Notes under the pieces: generated by a model
Told to the model about the DNA's origin: nothing
Seen by the model: only the letters and a program-made list of their open reading frames with translations
Databases searched by the model: none
Program-made: the position numbers and the translations under genes
Part shown: piece after piece, positions 17,283 to 26,197 of the stretch
Layout of the letters: every line of letters begins with the position of its first letter
Numbering within the stretch: position 1 is the stretch's first letter
NCBI GenBank assembly: GCA_030833925.1
Contig: JAURGE010000011.1
Location: forward strand, 1-61,594
Reading direction: 5' to 3'
Source: Alphaproteobacteria bacterium
Lineage (GTDB): Bacteria; Pseudomonadota; Alphaproteobacteria; Bin95
Length of the DNA: 61,594 nt

Positions 17283-18854
17283 ATGCTCTACGTCGAAAAA
17301 TGGAAGGCTTTACTGATTGGGCTGATTTGTGTCCTTGGCCTGGTCTACACGTCACCAAATCTATGGAAAGATAACGGCGTCGACGTAAGTTCAAACATAC
17401 CAGCCTGGTTACCCCATAAAACCCTAAGCCTTGGCCTAGATCTTCAAGGTGGTGCCCACCTTCTAGCAGAAGTTGATATCGAGGCCGGCATCAAGCAGCG
17501 AGCGGCAGCTTTTGAAGATACGGTCCGATCCGCACTTAGAGGCAGTGGTATTCGTCGTTCTTCACCTGAGCGGCTTGGAACGGCTGTTCGTTTTCGTACG
17601 CTTGACCCAGCCGACGCCGGCCGGGCGGCCGATTTAATTCAAGAGGCTGATAGGACCGCCGAAGTTACCGTCGGCGAAAACGGATCAATCACAGTAGGCT
17701 TTAAAGCAGAAGATGCCGCAGAATTAAGAACCAAAATCCTTAGTCAAGTTATAGAAATTATTCGAATCCGAATTGATGAGCTTGGAACTAAGGAACCAAT
17801 CATTCAGCGTCAGGGCGACAATCGGGTTGTTATTCAAGTTCCAGGCTACGATGACTCGGCAAAGCTGAAAAATATAATTGGCACTACGGCTCAACTGAAT
17901 TTTCGTCTAGTTGACGCAAACGCTGATCCGTCATCATTCATCCCAAGGCCTGGCTTCGAGCTTTTGCCAGCAAAAGATGCTCGATCCGGACAACTGCCTA
18001 AATATGTCGTGAAGACCTCCCCAACTGTAGCTGGAGATCTTTTAGTCGATTCACAACCGTCCTTTCAGGATAATCGGCCAGTTGTATCCTTCCGCTTCAA
18101 CGGCGAAGGAGCTCGGCGCTTTCTTGATTTAACGGGCAAACACATCGGCCAACCGCTTGCTATTGTTCTTGATAACCAAGTTATAAGTGCCCCCACAATC
18201 CAATCTGCTATCGGGGCAAATGGGATAATCACGGGTCAGTTCTCAGTTGCAGAAACCCAAGACCTTGCCCTGTTGCTGAGATCTGGTGCACTGCCGGCAC
18301 CTATTCAATTCTTGCAAGAATCAACCGTGGGTCCTTCGCTTGGCAGAGATTCTGTAGAGGCAGGCAAACTCGCTTCAGTTATTGCCTTTGTTGCAGTGGC
18401 CGCATTTATGGTTTTTTCTTATGGCCTATTTGGCATTTTTGCTGCCCTGGCCTTGGTTTTTAACGCAGGATTAATCCTTGGTATTCTATCTGCTCTACAG
18501 GCAACATTAACGCTGCCAGGCATTGCAGGCATAGTATTAACCATTGGCATGGCTGTTGACGCTAACGTTTTGATTTTCGAGCGTGTCCGAGAAGAATTAG
18601 CGTCAGGTCAATCTGTAGTCTCCGCGATTGACGGCGGCTACCGCCGAGCTCTCTCATCAATTATTGATAGTCAAGTGACAACTCTGATTGCTGCAGTGAT
18701 ACTATTTGCTATGGGCTCGGGTCCGATCCGCGGCTTTTCCGTCACATTGACCATTGGAATAGTGACATCGCTCTTCACAGCAATCTGGGTAACCCGCCTT
18801 ATGGTGGTAACTTGGCTTCGCGCTGGAACTCGTCGCAAAACATTGCCGATCTGA
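17283..18854 (+). CDS. secD: Protein translocase subunit SecD
   Basis: Proton-driven membrane subunit that pulls exported proteins through SecYEG on the periplasmic side. The 523-aa protein has an N-terminal membrane helix, the D1 motif LGLDLQGGAHLLAEVD near residue 50, the periplasmic P1 domain, and a five-helix RND-type bundle with GMAVDANVLIFERVREEL (D5). It follows yajC by 23 bp and precedes secF by 14 bp. Confidence 0.97.
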   Translation: MLYVEKWKALLIGLICVLGLVYTSPNLWKDNGVDVSSNIPAWLPHKTLSLGLDLQGGAHLLAEVDIEAGIKQRAAAFEDTVRSALRGSGIRRSSPERLGTAVRFRTLDPADAGRAADLIQEADRTAEVTVGENGSITVGFKAEDAAELRTKILSQVIEIIRIRIDELGTKEPIIQRQGDNRVVIQVPGYDDSAKLKNIIGTTAQLNFRLVDANADPSSFIPRPGFELLPAKDARSGQLPKYVVKTSPTVAGDLLVDSQPSFQDNRPVVSFRFNGEGARRFLDLTGKHIGQPLAIVLDNQVISAPTIQSAIGANGIITGQFSVAETQDLALLLRSGALPAPIQFLQESTVGPSLGRDSVEAGKLASVIAFVAVAAFMVFSYGLFGIFAALALVFNAGLILGILSALQATLTLPGIAGIVLTIGMAVDANVLIFERVREELASGQSVVSAIDGGYRRALSSIIDSQVTTLIAAVILFAMGSGPIRGFSVTLTIGIVTSLFTAIWVTRLMVVTWLRAGTRRKTLPI

Positions 18855-18868
18855 AAGAAAACTGGAAC

Positions 18869-19816
18869 ATGACGCTTATTCCATTCCGGTTCTTCCCGGA
18901 ACGCCCAAACTTCCAGATTGTCGGTAGGCGACGCTTTGCCTATTTGTTCTCTGGCTCAGCCATGATTGCTGCGTTAGCGCTGACATTTTTGATCGGATTA
19001 AACCTCGGAATTGATTTTCGCGGGGGCTCTTTGATAGAAACTCGTTTTAAGAGCCCTCCATCCATTTCGGATTTACGAAATACGGTTGATAACCTTGGCT
19101 TGGGTGAGGTGACAATCCAAGAGTTTGGCAATCCTACGGACATTCTGATTCGTATCCAACGACAACCAGGAGCCGTCGAAGACCAAACAAAAGCCATAAA
19201 GACAGTCACAGATGCGCTTGGTCAGGAAGTAGAAATCCGTCGTACCGAGTTCATTGGTCCTACTGTTGGCCAAGAACTGAAGGAAGCAGGTGCAATCGCT
19301 GTGCTCTTATCACTTATTGGCATTGTTGCTTATATTTGGTTTCGGTTTGAATGGCAGTTTGCTGTCGCAGGCATAGCTGCGCTGGTACATGATGTAATCA
19401 TAACGATTGGACTTTTTGCCATAACAGGTTGGGAATTCAATCTTGCCACAATAGCTGCTTTGCTAACCATCGCTGGTTATTCAATCAACGATACAGTGGT
19501 TGTATTTGACAGAGTGCGCGAAAACCTGCGTCGCTTCAAACAGGAACCACTTCCAGCGCTGTTAAATAGAAGTGTAAACGATACTCTGTCCCGAACGGTG
19601 ATGACGAGTTTGACGACTATAATAGCGCTCTTCGCACTTGCTATCTTTGGCGGCGAAGTGATCCGCGACTTCACCTATGCATTGATCTGGGGAGTTGTCA
19701 TCGGAACATACTCATCAATTTTTGTTGCCAGTTGCTTCCTGCTATTTTTCCGCGACGTCCGTTACATGCAGCCTTCTGTAAATAAGGCTGATATTTCAGC
19801 GGCAAATACGGAGTGA
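18869..19816 (+). CDS. secF: Protein translocase subunit SecF
   Basis: Partner of SecD, 315 aa. Motifs are GIDFRGGSLIETRF near residue 48 and GYSINDTVVVFDRVRENL in the transmembrane bundle of six helices. I use ATG 18869; the frame is open to 18812, but that part overlaps the end of secD and reads as its shifted tail. The gene is directly followed by a Mth938-domain gene, a usual alphaproteobacterial order. Confidence 0.96.
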   Translation: MTLIPFRFFPERPNFQIVGRRRFAYLFSGSAMIAALALTFLIGLNLGIDFRGGSLIETRFKSPPSISDLRNTVDNLGLGEVTIQEFGNPTDILIRIQRQPGAVEDQTKAIKTVTDALGQEVEIRRTEFIGPTVGQELKEAGAIAVLLSLIGIVAYIWFRFEWQFAVAGIAALVHDVIITIGLFAITGWEFNLATIAALLTIAGYSINDTVVVFDRVRENLRRFKQEPLPALLNRSVNDTLSRTVMTSLTTIIALFALAIFGGEVIRDFTYALIWGVVIGTYSSIFVASCFLLFFRDVRYMQPSVNKADISAANTE

Positions 19817-19840
19817 ATCTAAACTGCTAGCAGCATCACG

Positions 19841-20218
19841 ATGAGTGACGTCAGTCCACTAATTCCTGCTGGCCGCAAGGTTATTGAGACCTATGGAGAA
19901 ATGAGGTTTCAAATTTCCGGCACTCGCTACGATCATGCGGTAATAGTGCTACCAAACACGGTAATTTTATGGTCGCCTTGTACGTGGTCAGAAGTCACTT
20001 TCGAAACCTTTGAACCACTTCTTGGCCAGAATTTCGCTGACGTCCTACTTATTGGCTGCGGCCGAAAGGCACAGCTGCCTTCAAAAAACCTTCGGCAGAG
20101 CCTCAGAGATGCAGGGATGGTAATTGAACCTATGGACACAGGGGCTGCCTGCCGCACATATAATGTTTTAATGGCTGAAGATCGTCGCGTTGCAGCGGCC
20201 CTTTTGCCAGTGGCGTAA
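19841..20218 (+). CDS. Mth938-like domain protein
   Basis: A 125-residue Mth938 (NDUFAF3-like) domain protein. Recognisable parts are the short beta strand ISGTRYDHAVIVLP, the DVLLIGCGRKA loop, and MDTGAACRTYNVLMAEDRRVAAALLP at the C-terminus. Members are related to complex I assembly factor NDUFAF3, and bacterial copies often follow secDF, as here (24 bp behind secF). The biochemical role is unknown. Confidence 0.85.
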   Translation: MSDVSPLIPAGRKVIETYGEMRFQISGTRYDHAVIVLPNTVILWSPCTWSEVTFETFEPLLGQNFADVLLIGCGRKAQLPSKNLRQSLRDAGMVIEPMDTGAACRTYNVLMAEDRRVAAALLPVA

Positions 20219-20240
20219 TATCTAACAAGAGCTACTTCCA

Positions 20241-21443
20241 ATGTCCTTTAATTGGTCATCGGTCTTTGCTGGCCGCGCCGCCCGTATGGGTGCATCAGAA
20301 ATTCGAGAGCTCTTGAAGGTTTTAGAAGAACCAGACGTTATTTCTTTTGCCGGTGGCATCCCAGATCCCGATCTATTCCCGATTGAGGCGTTCAAAACCG
20401 CATATAATGAGGCTCTATCGACGAAAGATAGCGCCGCCCGCGCATTGCAATATTCTGTCAGCGAGGGAACGCCTGAGCTAAAGCGTTGGATAGCTCACTA
20501 TATGGGTAGTCGCGCTATGCCCTGTGGACCAGAAAATATCCTGATCACTTGCGGCTCCCAGCAAGGACTAGAATTCTTGGGTAGAATTATGCTTTCCCCG
20601 GGAGACCGAGCACTTGTTGCTTGGCCCACCTACCTCGGGGCGCTCCAGGCCTTCAACGCTTATGAACCAGAGTATGCGCGCCTCGGTGTCCGGGATAACG
20701 CACCAGCTAACGAACGACCTGTTGAAGGCGAAAAAGCCAAGTTTGCCTATATTGTGCCAGACTTTGACAATCCAACTGGGCGGACACTCTCTATTGATGA
20801 GCGTCACAGTGTTCTTGAACGCGCAAAAGCATCGGGCGGAGCTGTAATTGAGGATGCCGCTTACACAGAGCTTCGATACGAAGGCGAAGCAATGCCGTCC
20901 CTGTTAGCGTTGGATATCCAAACTCAGGGTAGTATCAACCAAAGTCGCGTGATCTATTGTGGTACTTTCTCAAAAACATTGTCACCAGGTCTGCGTGTTG
21001 GCTGGATCGCAGCCTCAGCCTCACTAATTGACAAGTTGGTTCTAGTGAAACAGGCGTCTGATTTACACTCGCCTACCCTCAACCAGATGGCCGTTGCCGC
21101 TGTTGCAGAAACGAATTTCACTGCTCAGCTGGATAAAATCCGCAACGCATATCGCATCCGCCGCGATGCTATGCTCAGCGCGCTCAGCCGACACATGCCA
21201 AAAGGATTCTCTTGGAGTCGACCTGAAGGAGGCATGTTCGTCTGGGTCGAAGGACCACGCGGAATGAATGGACGCGCTTTGCTTCAGCGAGCAGTTAAGC
21301 GTGAAAAAGTTGCCTTCGTTCCTGGTCAAGCGTTCTTTGCCGATGGTTCGGGGCAGGAGTGCATGCGCCTTAGCTTTTCCCTCGCCAATCCCGACGAAAT
21401 AGAAGAAGGTGTTCTCCGTCTAGCCCGCGCCATTCCAGAGTAG
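20241..21443 (+). CDS. PLP-dependent class I/II aminotransferase (2-aminoadipate aminotransferase type)
   Basis: Fold-type I aminotransferase of the MocR/LysN-like branch without a regulatory domain, 400 aa. Features are SFAGGIPDPDLFP near residue 36, ITCGSQQGLEFLGRIMLSPGD, the cofactor-binding PDFDNPTGRT, and the Schiff-base lysine in GTFSKTLSPGLRVGW. The family accepts a broad range of amino and keto acids (2-aminoadipate, branched-chain, aromatic), so the substrate is open. It lies 22 bp behind the Mth938 gene and 64 bp before a luciferase-like/ferredoxin/P450 cassette. Confidence 0.87.
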   Translation: MSFNWSSVFAGRAARMGASEIRELLKVLEEPDVISFAGGIPDPDLFPIEAFKTAYNEALSTKDSAARALQYSVSEGTPELKRWIAHYMGSRAMPCGPENILITCGSQQGLEFLGRIMLSPGDRALVAWPTYLGALQAFNAYEPEYARLGVRDNAPANERPVEGEKAKFAYIVPDFDNPTGRTLSIDERHSVLERAKASGGAVIEDAAYTELRYEGEAMPSLLALDIQTQGSINQSRVIYCGTFSKTLSPGLRVGWIAASASLIDKLVLVKQASDLHSPTLNQMAVAAVAETNFTAQLDKIRNAYRIRRDAMLSALSRHMPKGFSWSRPEGGMFVWVEGPRGMNGRALLQRAVKREKVAFVPGQAFFADGSGQECMRLSFSLANPDEIEEGVLRLARAIPE

Positions 21444-21507
21444 GCTTTCCGATACACGTTCAGCACGTTAGGCTTCTGAAAAAACATTTTGGAGGTCTAG
21501 CCCGGTT

Positions 21508-22344
21508 ATGCATGTCGGCGCCCATATCTTCTTTACAGATTATTCTATCCAACCGCAGGAATTAGGGCCGGCATTGGAAGAACGTGGTTTTGAATCACTC
21601 TGGTTACCTGAGCATAGCCATATCCCCCTTCCTCGTGTGTCACCGTGGCCAGGAGGCGGGGAACTGCCAAAAAAATACTACGACGTAATGGACCCCTTCG
21701 TTTCCATTGGCGCTATTGCCGCTACAACCAAGACCCTAAAGATTGGAACTGGCATATGCCTCGTTATCCAACGGGATCCAATCCAAACCGCTAAGGAAGT
21801 GGCAACCGCAGATAGACTTTCAAATGGGCGTTTCCTTTTCGGTGTTGGTGCTGGGTGGAACGAGGAGGAGATGGCGGATCACGGAACGGAGCCAAAGACC
21901 CGATTCCGATTAATGCGCGAACGTGTAGAAGCTATGAAAGCAATTTGGACAAAAACTAAGCCGGCTTATGAAGGTGAATTCGTGCAATTTAGCGAAATGA
22001 TGACTTGGCCAAAGCCCGTGCAAAAACCGCATCCGCCAGTTATCGTTGGCGGTGCGTTTCCCTACGGTGCACGCCGCGCAATCCGTTTCGGCGATGGCTG
22101 GATTCCACTAGGCGGAGGCAGGGGCGTAGATATAGCAAGTCAAATGCCTCATTTTCGCCAAATGGCCGCCGAAGCCGGTCGCAATCCAGATGAGATAGAA
22201 GTCAGCGTGTTTGCTGCACGACCGGAAGAAAAAGAACTGCAAACATTGCGAGCTGCTGGTATTTCCCGAGTCACCTTTGACCTCCCCTCAGCTCCGGCTG
22301 AAGAAGTACTCCCACTCCTAGACAATCTAGCAAAGCTGATCTGA
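21508..22344 (+). CDS. Luciferase-like flavin-dependent oxidoreductase (LLM class) 2
   Basis: Luciferase-like TIM-barrel oxidoreductase, 278 aa. It has the FESLWLPEHSHIPLP strand, KIGTGICLVIQRDPIQTAKEVATADRLSNGRFLFGVGAGWN around residues 75-115, and a GGAFPYGARRAIRFGDGWIP segment. FMN or F420 is the expected cofactor. A GGAGG sequence lies 13 nt before the ATG. It is followed by a ferredoxin (22 bp) and a P450 (4 bp further), so it probably takes part in the same oxidation. Confidence 0.85.
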   Translation: MHVGAHIFFTDYSIQPQELGPALEERGFESLWLPEHSHIPLPRVSPWPGGGELPKKYYDVMDPFVSIGAIAATTKTLKIGTGICLVIQRDPIQTAKEVATADRLSNGRFLFGVGAGWNEEEMADHGTEPKTRFRLMRERVEAMKAIWTKTKPAYEGEFVQFSEMMTWPKPVQKPHPPVIVGGAFPYGARRAIRFGDGWIPLGGGRGVDIASQMPHFRQMAAEAGRNPDEIEVSVFAARPEEKELQTLRAAGISRVTFDLPSAPAEEVLPLLDNLAKLI

Positions 22345-22366
22345 TTATTTTTAGGGAGAACTGCCC

Positions 22367-22564
22367 ATGCGACTATGTGTAGATCCCGACAAATGTGAGG
22401 GCCACAATCGGTGCTACTCAATAGCACCAGAACTTTTTGAGGTGGATGAATTTGGACTTGCAACGACCAAGAATGATGGTCTGGTGCCAGAGGGAATGGA
22501 AGACAAAGCCGATTTAGCAATAGCAAATTGCCCAGAATTTGCCATTTCGATCCTGGAGGATTGA
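22367..22564 (+). CDS. Small [3Fe-4S] ferredoxin, partner of the adjacent P450
   Basis: A 65-residue ferredoxin of the type that feeds electrons to bacterial P450s. Three cluster cysteines are Cys10, Cys16 and Cys55; the second position of the motif holds His13, which points to a [3Fe-4S] rather than a [4Fe-4S] cluster. A GGGAGA ribosome-binding site precedes the ATG. It sits 4 nt before the P450 gene, so the pair is probably co-translated. No ferredoxin reductase gene is nearby. Confidence 0.88.
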   Translation: MRLCVDPDKCEGHNRCYSIAPELFEVDEFGLATTKNDGLVPEGMEDKADLAIANCPEFAISILED

Positions 22565-22568
22565 TTTC

Positions 22569-23828
22569 ATGAGCAATAACAACCCAATCGATTCTTCACC
22601 GCGCGAAGGCTGTCCAGTGCATGATTGGGCGACCGATTTTGACGTCATGGACCCCGGTTACAACAGGGATCCAGGCCCTATATGGAAGGACCTGCGTGAG
22701 CGATGTCCAATAGCACACTCAACTCGATGGGGTGGATCTTGGATGCCCACGAGATATGATGACGTCCGAGATATGGCTCGAGCGGTACCTACACTGTCAA
22801 GCAGGGCTCCTGGGGTAATTCCACCGTCGCCAGAAATGCGGGAAATATTAATTCAAGAAGTCAAAGAGTTCGGTGCCGAACTCCCGCCAATATCAGCTGA
22901 CCCCCCTCTTCATAAGCCGTTTAAACAACTTATTTTGCCTCTATTTTCGCCAAAGGCAGTAGAGACTTATCGGCCATTTACCGAAAAATTAGCGAATAAT
23001 TTAATCGATAAAATAATTAACAGGGGTAAAGTAGCCGATGGCGCGGTGGACTACGCCCAACAACTTCCGCCACGAGTAATTGCATACATAATCGGCATTG
23101 ATGAAACTCGCGCGGATGAATTCACTGAATGGGTTAGAGGAATTCTTGAACAAGGTCAGGCCAACCCAGAAATACGTTTAAAGTACCGACGGATAATTCG
23201 AGATTATTTTCAAGAAATGATCGCAGAGCGACGACGAAATCCTCGTGATGATGCCATCTCTAAGCTGATGGAGGCAAAAATCGAGGGGGAAAACCTATCT
23301 GATTATACTATTATTGGAGTCTGTTTCCTGCTTTTGGTGGCAGGTATCGACACAACATGGAGTTCCATAGGGTCTGCGCTCTTTCACTTTGGCACGAAAA
23401 CCGATCATCGCAATCGCATGTATGCAGAACCAGAGCTCTTTCCAACAGCTATTGAAGAGCTCCTGCGTTTCTATTCACCGGTAAAGATGGCGCGGCGGGT
23501 GCTAGAGCCTGTCGCCTTTGGTGGCGTTGAAATGCAACCTGGCGACAAGGTAATTATGAATTTTCCAGCTGCCAACCGTGACCCGGAAGTTTTTGAGAAT
23601 CCAGATGAAGTTATGTTGGACAGAGAGCAAAACCGGCATATGGCATTTGGGGTTGGCATCCATCGCTGTGCAGGCTCAAACCTTGCCCGAATGGAAATGG
23701 ACGTTGCCCTGCGCACCTGGTTCAATCGGATCAAAGACTTTGAGGTGATCCAGCCAGAAAAAGTCATATGGTCTGGCGGTCAAGTTCGTGGGCCGAGAGT
23801 AATGCCCATGCGTATTGCGGGAGCTTAA
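22569..23828 (+). CDS. Cytochrome P450
   Basis: Heme monooxygenase, 419 aa. The heme-ligand motif FGVGIHRCAGSNLARME has Cys367; the oxygen-activating I-helix reads LLLVAGIDTTWSS and the ExxR pair is in AIEELLRFYSP. The start is ATG 22569, with GGAGGA about 8 nt upstream. No membrane anchor is present, so it is a soluble class I enzyme using the upstream ferredoxin. The substrate is not predictable by eye. It converges with the GFA gene with only 3 bp between the stops. Confidence 0.93.
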   Translation: MSNNNPIDSSPREGCPVHDWATDFDVMDPGYNRDPGPIWKDLRERCPIAHSTRWGGSWMPTRYDDVRDMARAVPTLSSRAPGVIPPSPEMREILIQEVKEFGAELPPISADPPLHKPFKQLILPLFSPKAVETYRPFTEKLANNLIDKIINRGKVADGAVDYAQQLPPRVIAYIIGIDETRADEFTEWVRGILEQGQANPEIRLKYRRIIRDYFQEMIAERRRNPRDDAISKLMEAKIEGENLSDYTIIGVCFLLLVAGIDTTWSSIGSALFHFGTKTDHRNRMYAEPELFPTAIEELLRFYSPVKMARRVLEPVAFGGVEMQPGDKVIMNFPAANRDPEVFENPDEVMLDREQNRHMAFGVGIHRCAGSNLARMEMDVALRTWFNRIKDFEVIQPEKVIWSGGQVRGPRVMPMRIAGA

Positions 23829-23831
23829 AGA

Positions 23832-24242
23832 CTAACTTGGCATCGCATCTGACTTTGGTAAGTCTGGGTCCATTGGATTCCAAGGCTGGGCAGATTTCAC
23901 AAAGATGTCTCGAGCGGGCTTGTAGGCACTCGGATCATCCAAACTTCCCGCGTAAAGAACAGTGAAGTATTTCGATATATCATTTCTGATAAATAAAGGA
24001 GAACCGCAGTCAGAACAAAAGGCGCGATGTATCGCGTGACCGCGGTCAGCCTGGCGCGTGAACCACTTCGGCTCACCCTTTTCAACACTGAAATTTTCAA
24101 TCTTAAAACCCATTCCTGGGAAATAGGCGCTGCCAGTCGCTTGCTGACAGTCTCTACAGTGACAATTCCCCATGTAGCGCGGGTTACCTTCGGCCCTGTA
24201 GCGGATCGCGCCACAAGCACAGCCGCCTGTATAACTAGTCAT
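23832..24242 (-). CDS. GFA family zinc protein
   Basis: A 136-residue member of the GFA (glutathione-dependent formaldehyde-activating enzyme) family. Zinc ligands are visible as CACGAIRY, CHCRDCQQATGS and CSDCGSPLF. Members bind zinc and are often annotated as S-(hydroxymethyl)glutathione synthase, but most have unproven activity. Its start overlaps the queG stop by 4 nt, so it is the last gene of a minus-strand run. Confidence 0.85.
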   Translation of the reverse strand: MTSYTGGCACGAIRYRAEGNPRYMGNCHCRDCQQATGSAYFPGMGFKIENFSVEKGEPKWFTRQADRGHAIHRAFCSDCGSPLFIRNDISKYFTVLYAGSLDDPSAYKPARDIFVKSAQPWNPMDPDLPKSDAMPS

Positions 24243-25363
24243 TCCACACCCTCCCCTCTAGCTTTCTTCAGTCTATCCCATTCAGCCTGAACTTCAGGAT
24301 CCGGATCATTACGATACATCAAATTTGCCTGAGCCGGAGACAGTCGCCTAAGAGCCCAGATAGCGGCTCTGCGCACCAAAGGCGAAGAGTCACTAGTCAA
24401 CTGAGCAGCTGTATCTGCTAGATCTAATGATCCGGAGTTACCGATCGCAATCGCAACATTTCGCACAAACCGGTCGCGCCCTGTGCGCTTGATGGGTGAT
24501 CCTGCGAAAAGTTTCCTGAACTCAGCTTCATCCAAACCCGCCAAATCCTTTAGACGTGGCGCTTGAAGTTCAATGCGTGGCCAAAGGTCGGGCTCTCGCG
24601 GGTGTTCTAAAAATTTATTCCAGGGACAAACTGCCAGACAGTCATCACAACCATAAATTCTTCCCCCCATAGCCGACATCAGATCGCGATCAATATGGCC
24701 CTTATGTTCAATTGTTAAGTAGGAAATACAGCGTCTGGCATCGAGCTTGTAAGGTTCAGGGAAAGCATTTGTAGGGCAAGCATCAAGACAATTCCTGCAA
24801 GAGCCGCAATGGTCAGTCTCAGCGTCATCAGGCTTCAGATCAATATTTGTGAACATCTCACCAAGGAAAAACCAATTCCCCAGACCGCGACTAACAAGGT
24901 TGGAGTGCTTTCCTTGCCAACCCAAGCCTGCACGCTCGGCGAGGTGTTTTTCTAAGACCGGAGCAGTATCGACAAAAACTTTCACTTGAGGACCGTGCGT
25001 CTCGCTCATCCATCTGGCGAGACGTTTAAGACGAGACTTCAGAACATCATGATAATCTCTGACAGTCCGCGCATATACGCTGATTTCTCCCCTCTCAAGA
25101 TCGCGCTGAGTGGTGAGAGGGTTCTGAGAAGGGGCATAGCTCATTGCCACGACAACCACGCTTCGCGCTTCGGGCCACAACTTCTTGGGATCCGCACGCC
25201 TTTCAGCGTTAGCAGCCATCCAGCCCATATCGCCATACATACCGGAAGCTAGGTATTCAGCTAGCCAACCCTTCGCGGCCTCTGAGCTCTCCGCTGGGGC
25301 AAACCCGATCGCATCAAACCCAAGCGCCAAACCCTCAGAACGTATTTCTGCCCTAAGATCCAC
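24239..25363 (-). CDS. queG: Epoxyqueuosine reductase
   Basis: Reduces epoxyqueuosine to queuosine in the wobble base of GUN tRNAs, using cobalamin and two [4Fe-4S] clusters. The 374-aa protein shows FDAIGFAPAE at the N-terminus, the ferredoxin-like cluster motif CGSCRNCLDACPTNAF near residue 180, a second cysteine group in YGCDDCLAVCPWNKF, and a C-terminal HEAT-like repeat (SSPLVRRAAIWALRRL). It lies 5 bp after the aldolase gene. Confidence 0.95.
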   Translation of the reverse strand: MDLRAEIRSEGLALGFDAIGFAPAESSEAAKGWLAEYLASGMYGDMGWMAANAERRADPKKLWPEARSVVVVAMSYAPSQNPLTTQRDLERGEISVYARTVRDYHDVLKSRLKRLARWMSETHGPQVKVFVDTAPVLEKHLAERAGLGWQGKHSNLVSRGLGNWFFLGEMFTNIDLKPDDAETDHCGSCRNCLDACPTNAFPEPYKLDARRCISYLTIEHKGHIDRDLMSAMGGRIYGCDDCLAVCPWNKFLEHPREPDLWPRIELQAPRLKDLAGLDEAEFRKLFAGSPIKRTGRDRFVRNVAIAIGNSGSLDLADTAAQLTSDSSPLVRRAAIWALRRLSPAQANLMYRNDPDPEVQAEWDRLKKARGEGVE

Positions 25364-25368
25364 TGGAT

Positions 25369-26151
25369 CTATTTCAAGCCTTTCAAGAATTTGGCGCGGG
25401 CAGACGCGCCGGCCATTAGAAAACCAAAGTCATTTCCACCGAGGATGAGCTGGGCACCCATTCGAATATATTGGCTTGCCAATTCTTCGTCATAAACGCC
25501 GCCCATACCGAGATGCTTACCGTTATTTTTACAAGCACTAGAAACTCGGTCGTAAGCAGATTTTACTTTTTCATGCCCAAATTGACCTGGAATTCCCATT
25601 TCAGCACAAAGATCATTGGTGCCAATCAAAAGACAATCCACACCATCTACTGATGCAATCGCATCCGCTTGGTCCACAGCACCGGCGCTTTCAATCATGC
25701 AAACTACGAGAATGTTGTCGTTTACTAGGCCAACCTGTTTCGCAATACCAACTGGTTCGTAGGCAAGTTGTGGCGCAAGCCCGCCAACAGAGCGTTTGCC
25801 AATAGGGGGATGTAAGCATTGATCACGAATGAGGGTGGCTTCCTCAACATTCTCCACGTGCGGTGCCACAATTCCCTGCGCTCCAGCATCCAGTGGTCGG
25901 CTCATGAGAAAACTGGAATGGTGAGATGGACGGACCAATGGAGTGATGCCGGCGTCAAGGCCCGCGGAGCACATATCGGCTGCAGTGTCTATTGTCATCG
26001 AGTTATGTTCAAGATCGATGAAGAGCCAGTCAAAACCGCAAACTTTGGCAATCTTTACAGTGTCTACGGTGCGGGCTTGACGCATCCCGAAACCAATTGC
26101 GAGCTCACCTGCTTTTAATTTCTCTTTAGCAATATTAGGGATGGCAGGCAT
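25369..26151 (-). CDS. HpcH/HpaI family aldolase
   Basis: Class II metal-dependent aldolase of the HpcH/HpaI family, 260 aa. It has FIDLEHNSMTID, the GAQGIVAPHVEN strand, the metal-binding glutamate in MIESAGAV and the aspartate in GTNDLCAEMG. Family members cleave 4-hydroxy-2-oxo acids to pyruvate or a related keto acid plus an aldehyde. The exact substrate is unknown. It lies between serB and queG on the minus strand. Confidence 0.85.
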   Translation of the reverse strand: MPAIPNIAKEKLKAGELAIGFGMRQARTVDTVKIAKVCGFDWLFIDLEHNSMTIDTAADMCSAGLDAGITPLVRPSHHSSFLMSRPLDAGAQGIVAPHVENVEEATLIRDQCLHPPIGKRSVGGLAPQLAYEPVGIAKQVGLVNDNILVVCMIESAGAVDQADAIASVDGVDCLLIGTNDLCAEMGIPGQFGHEKVKSAYDRVSSACKNNGKHLGMGGVYDEELASQYIRMGAQLILGGNDFGFLMAGASARAKFLKGLK

Positions 26152-26197
26152 TGGGTTTGGCTCCTTGTTTGTCAGAATCGTAACTTTGCCCGAACAC

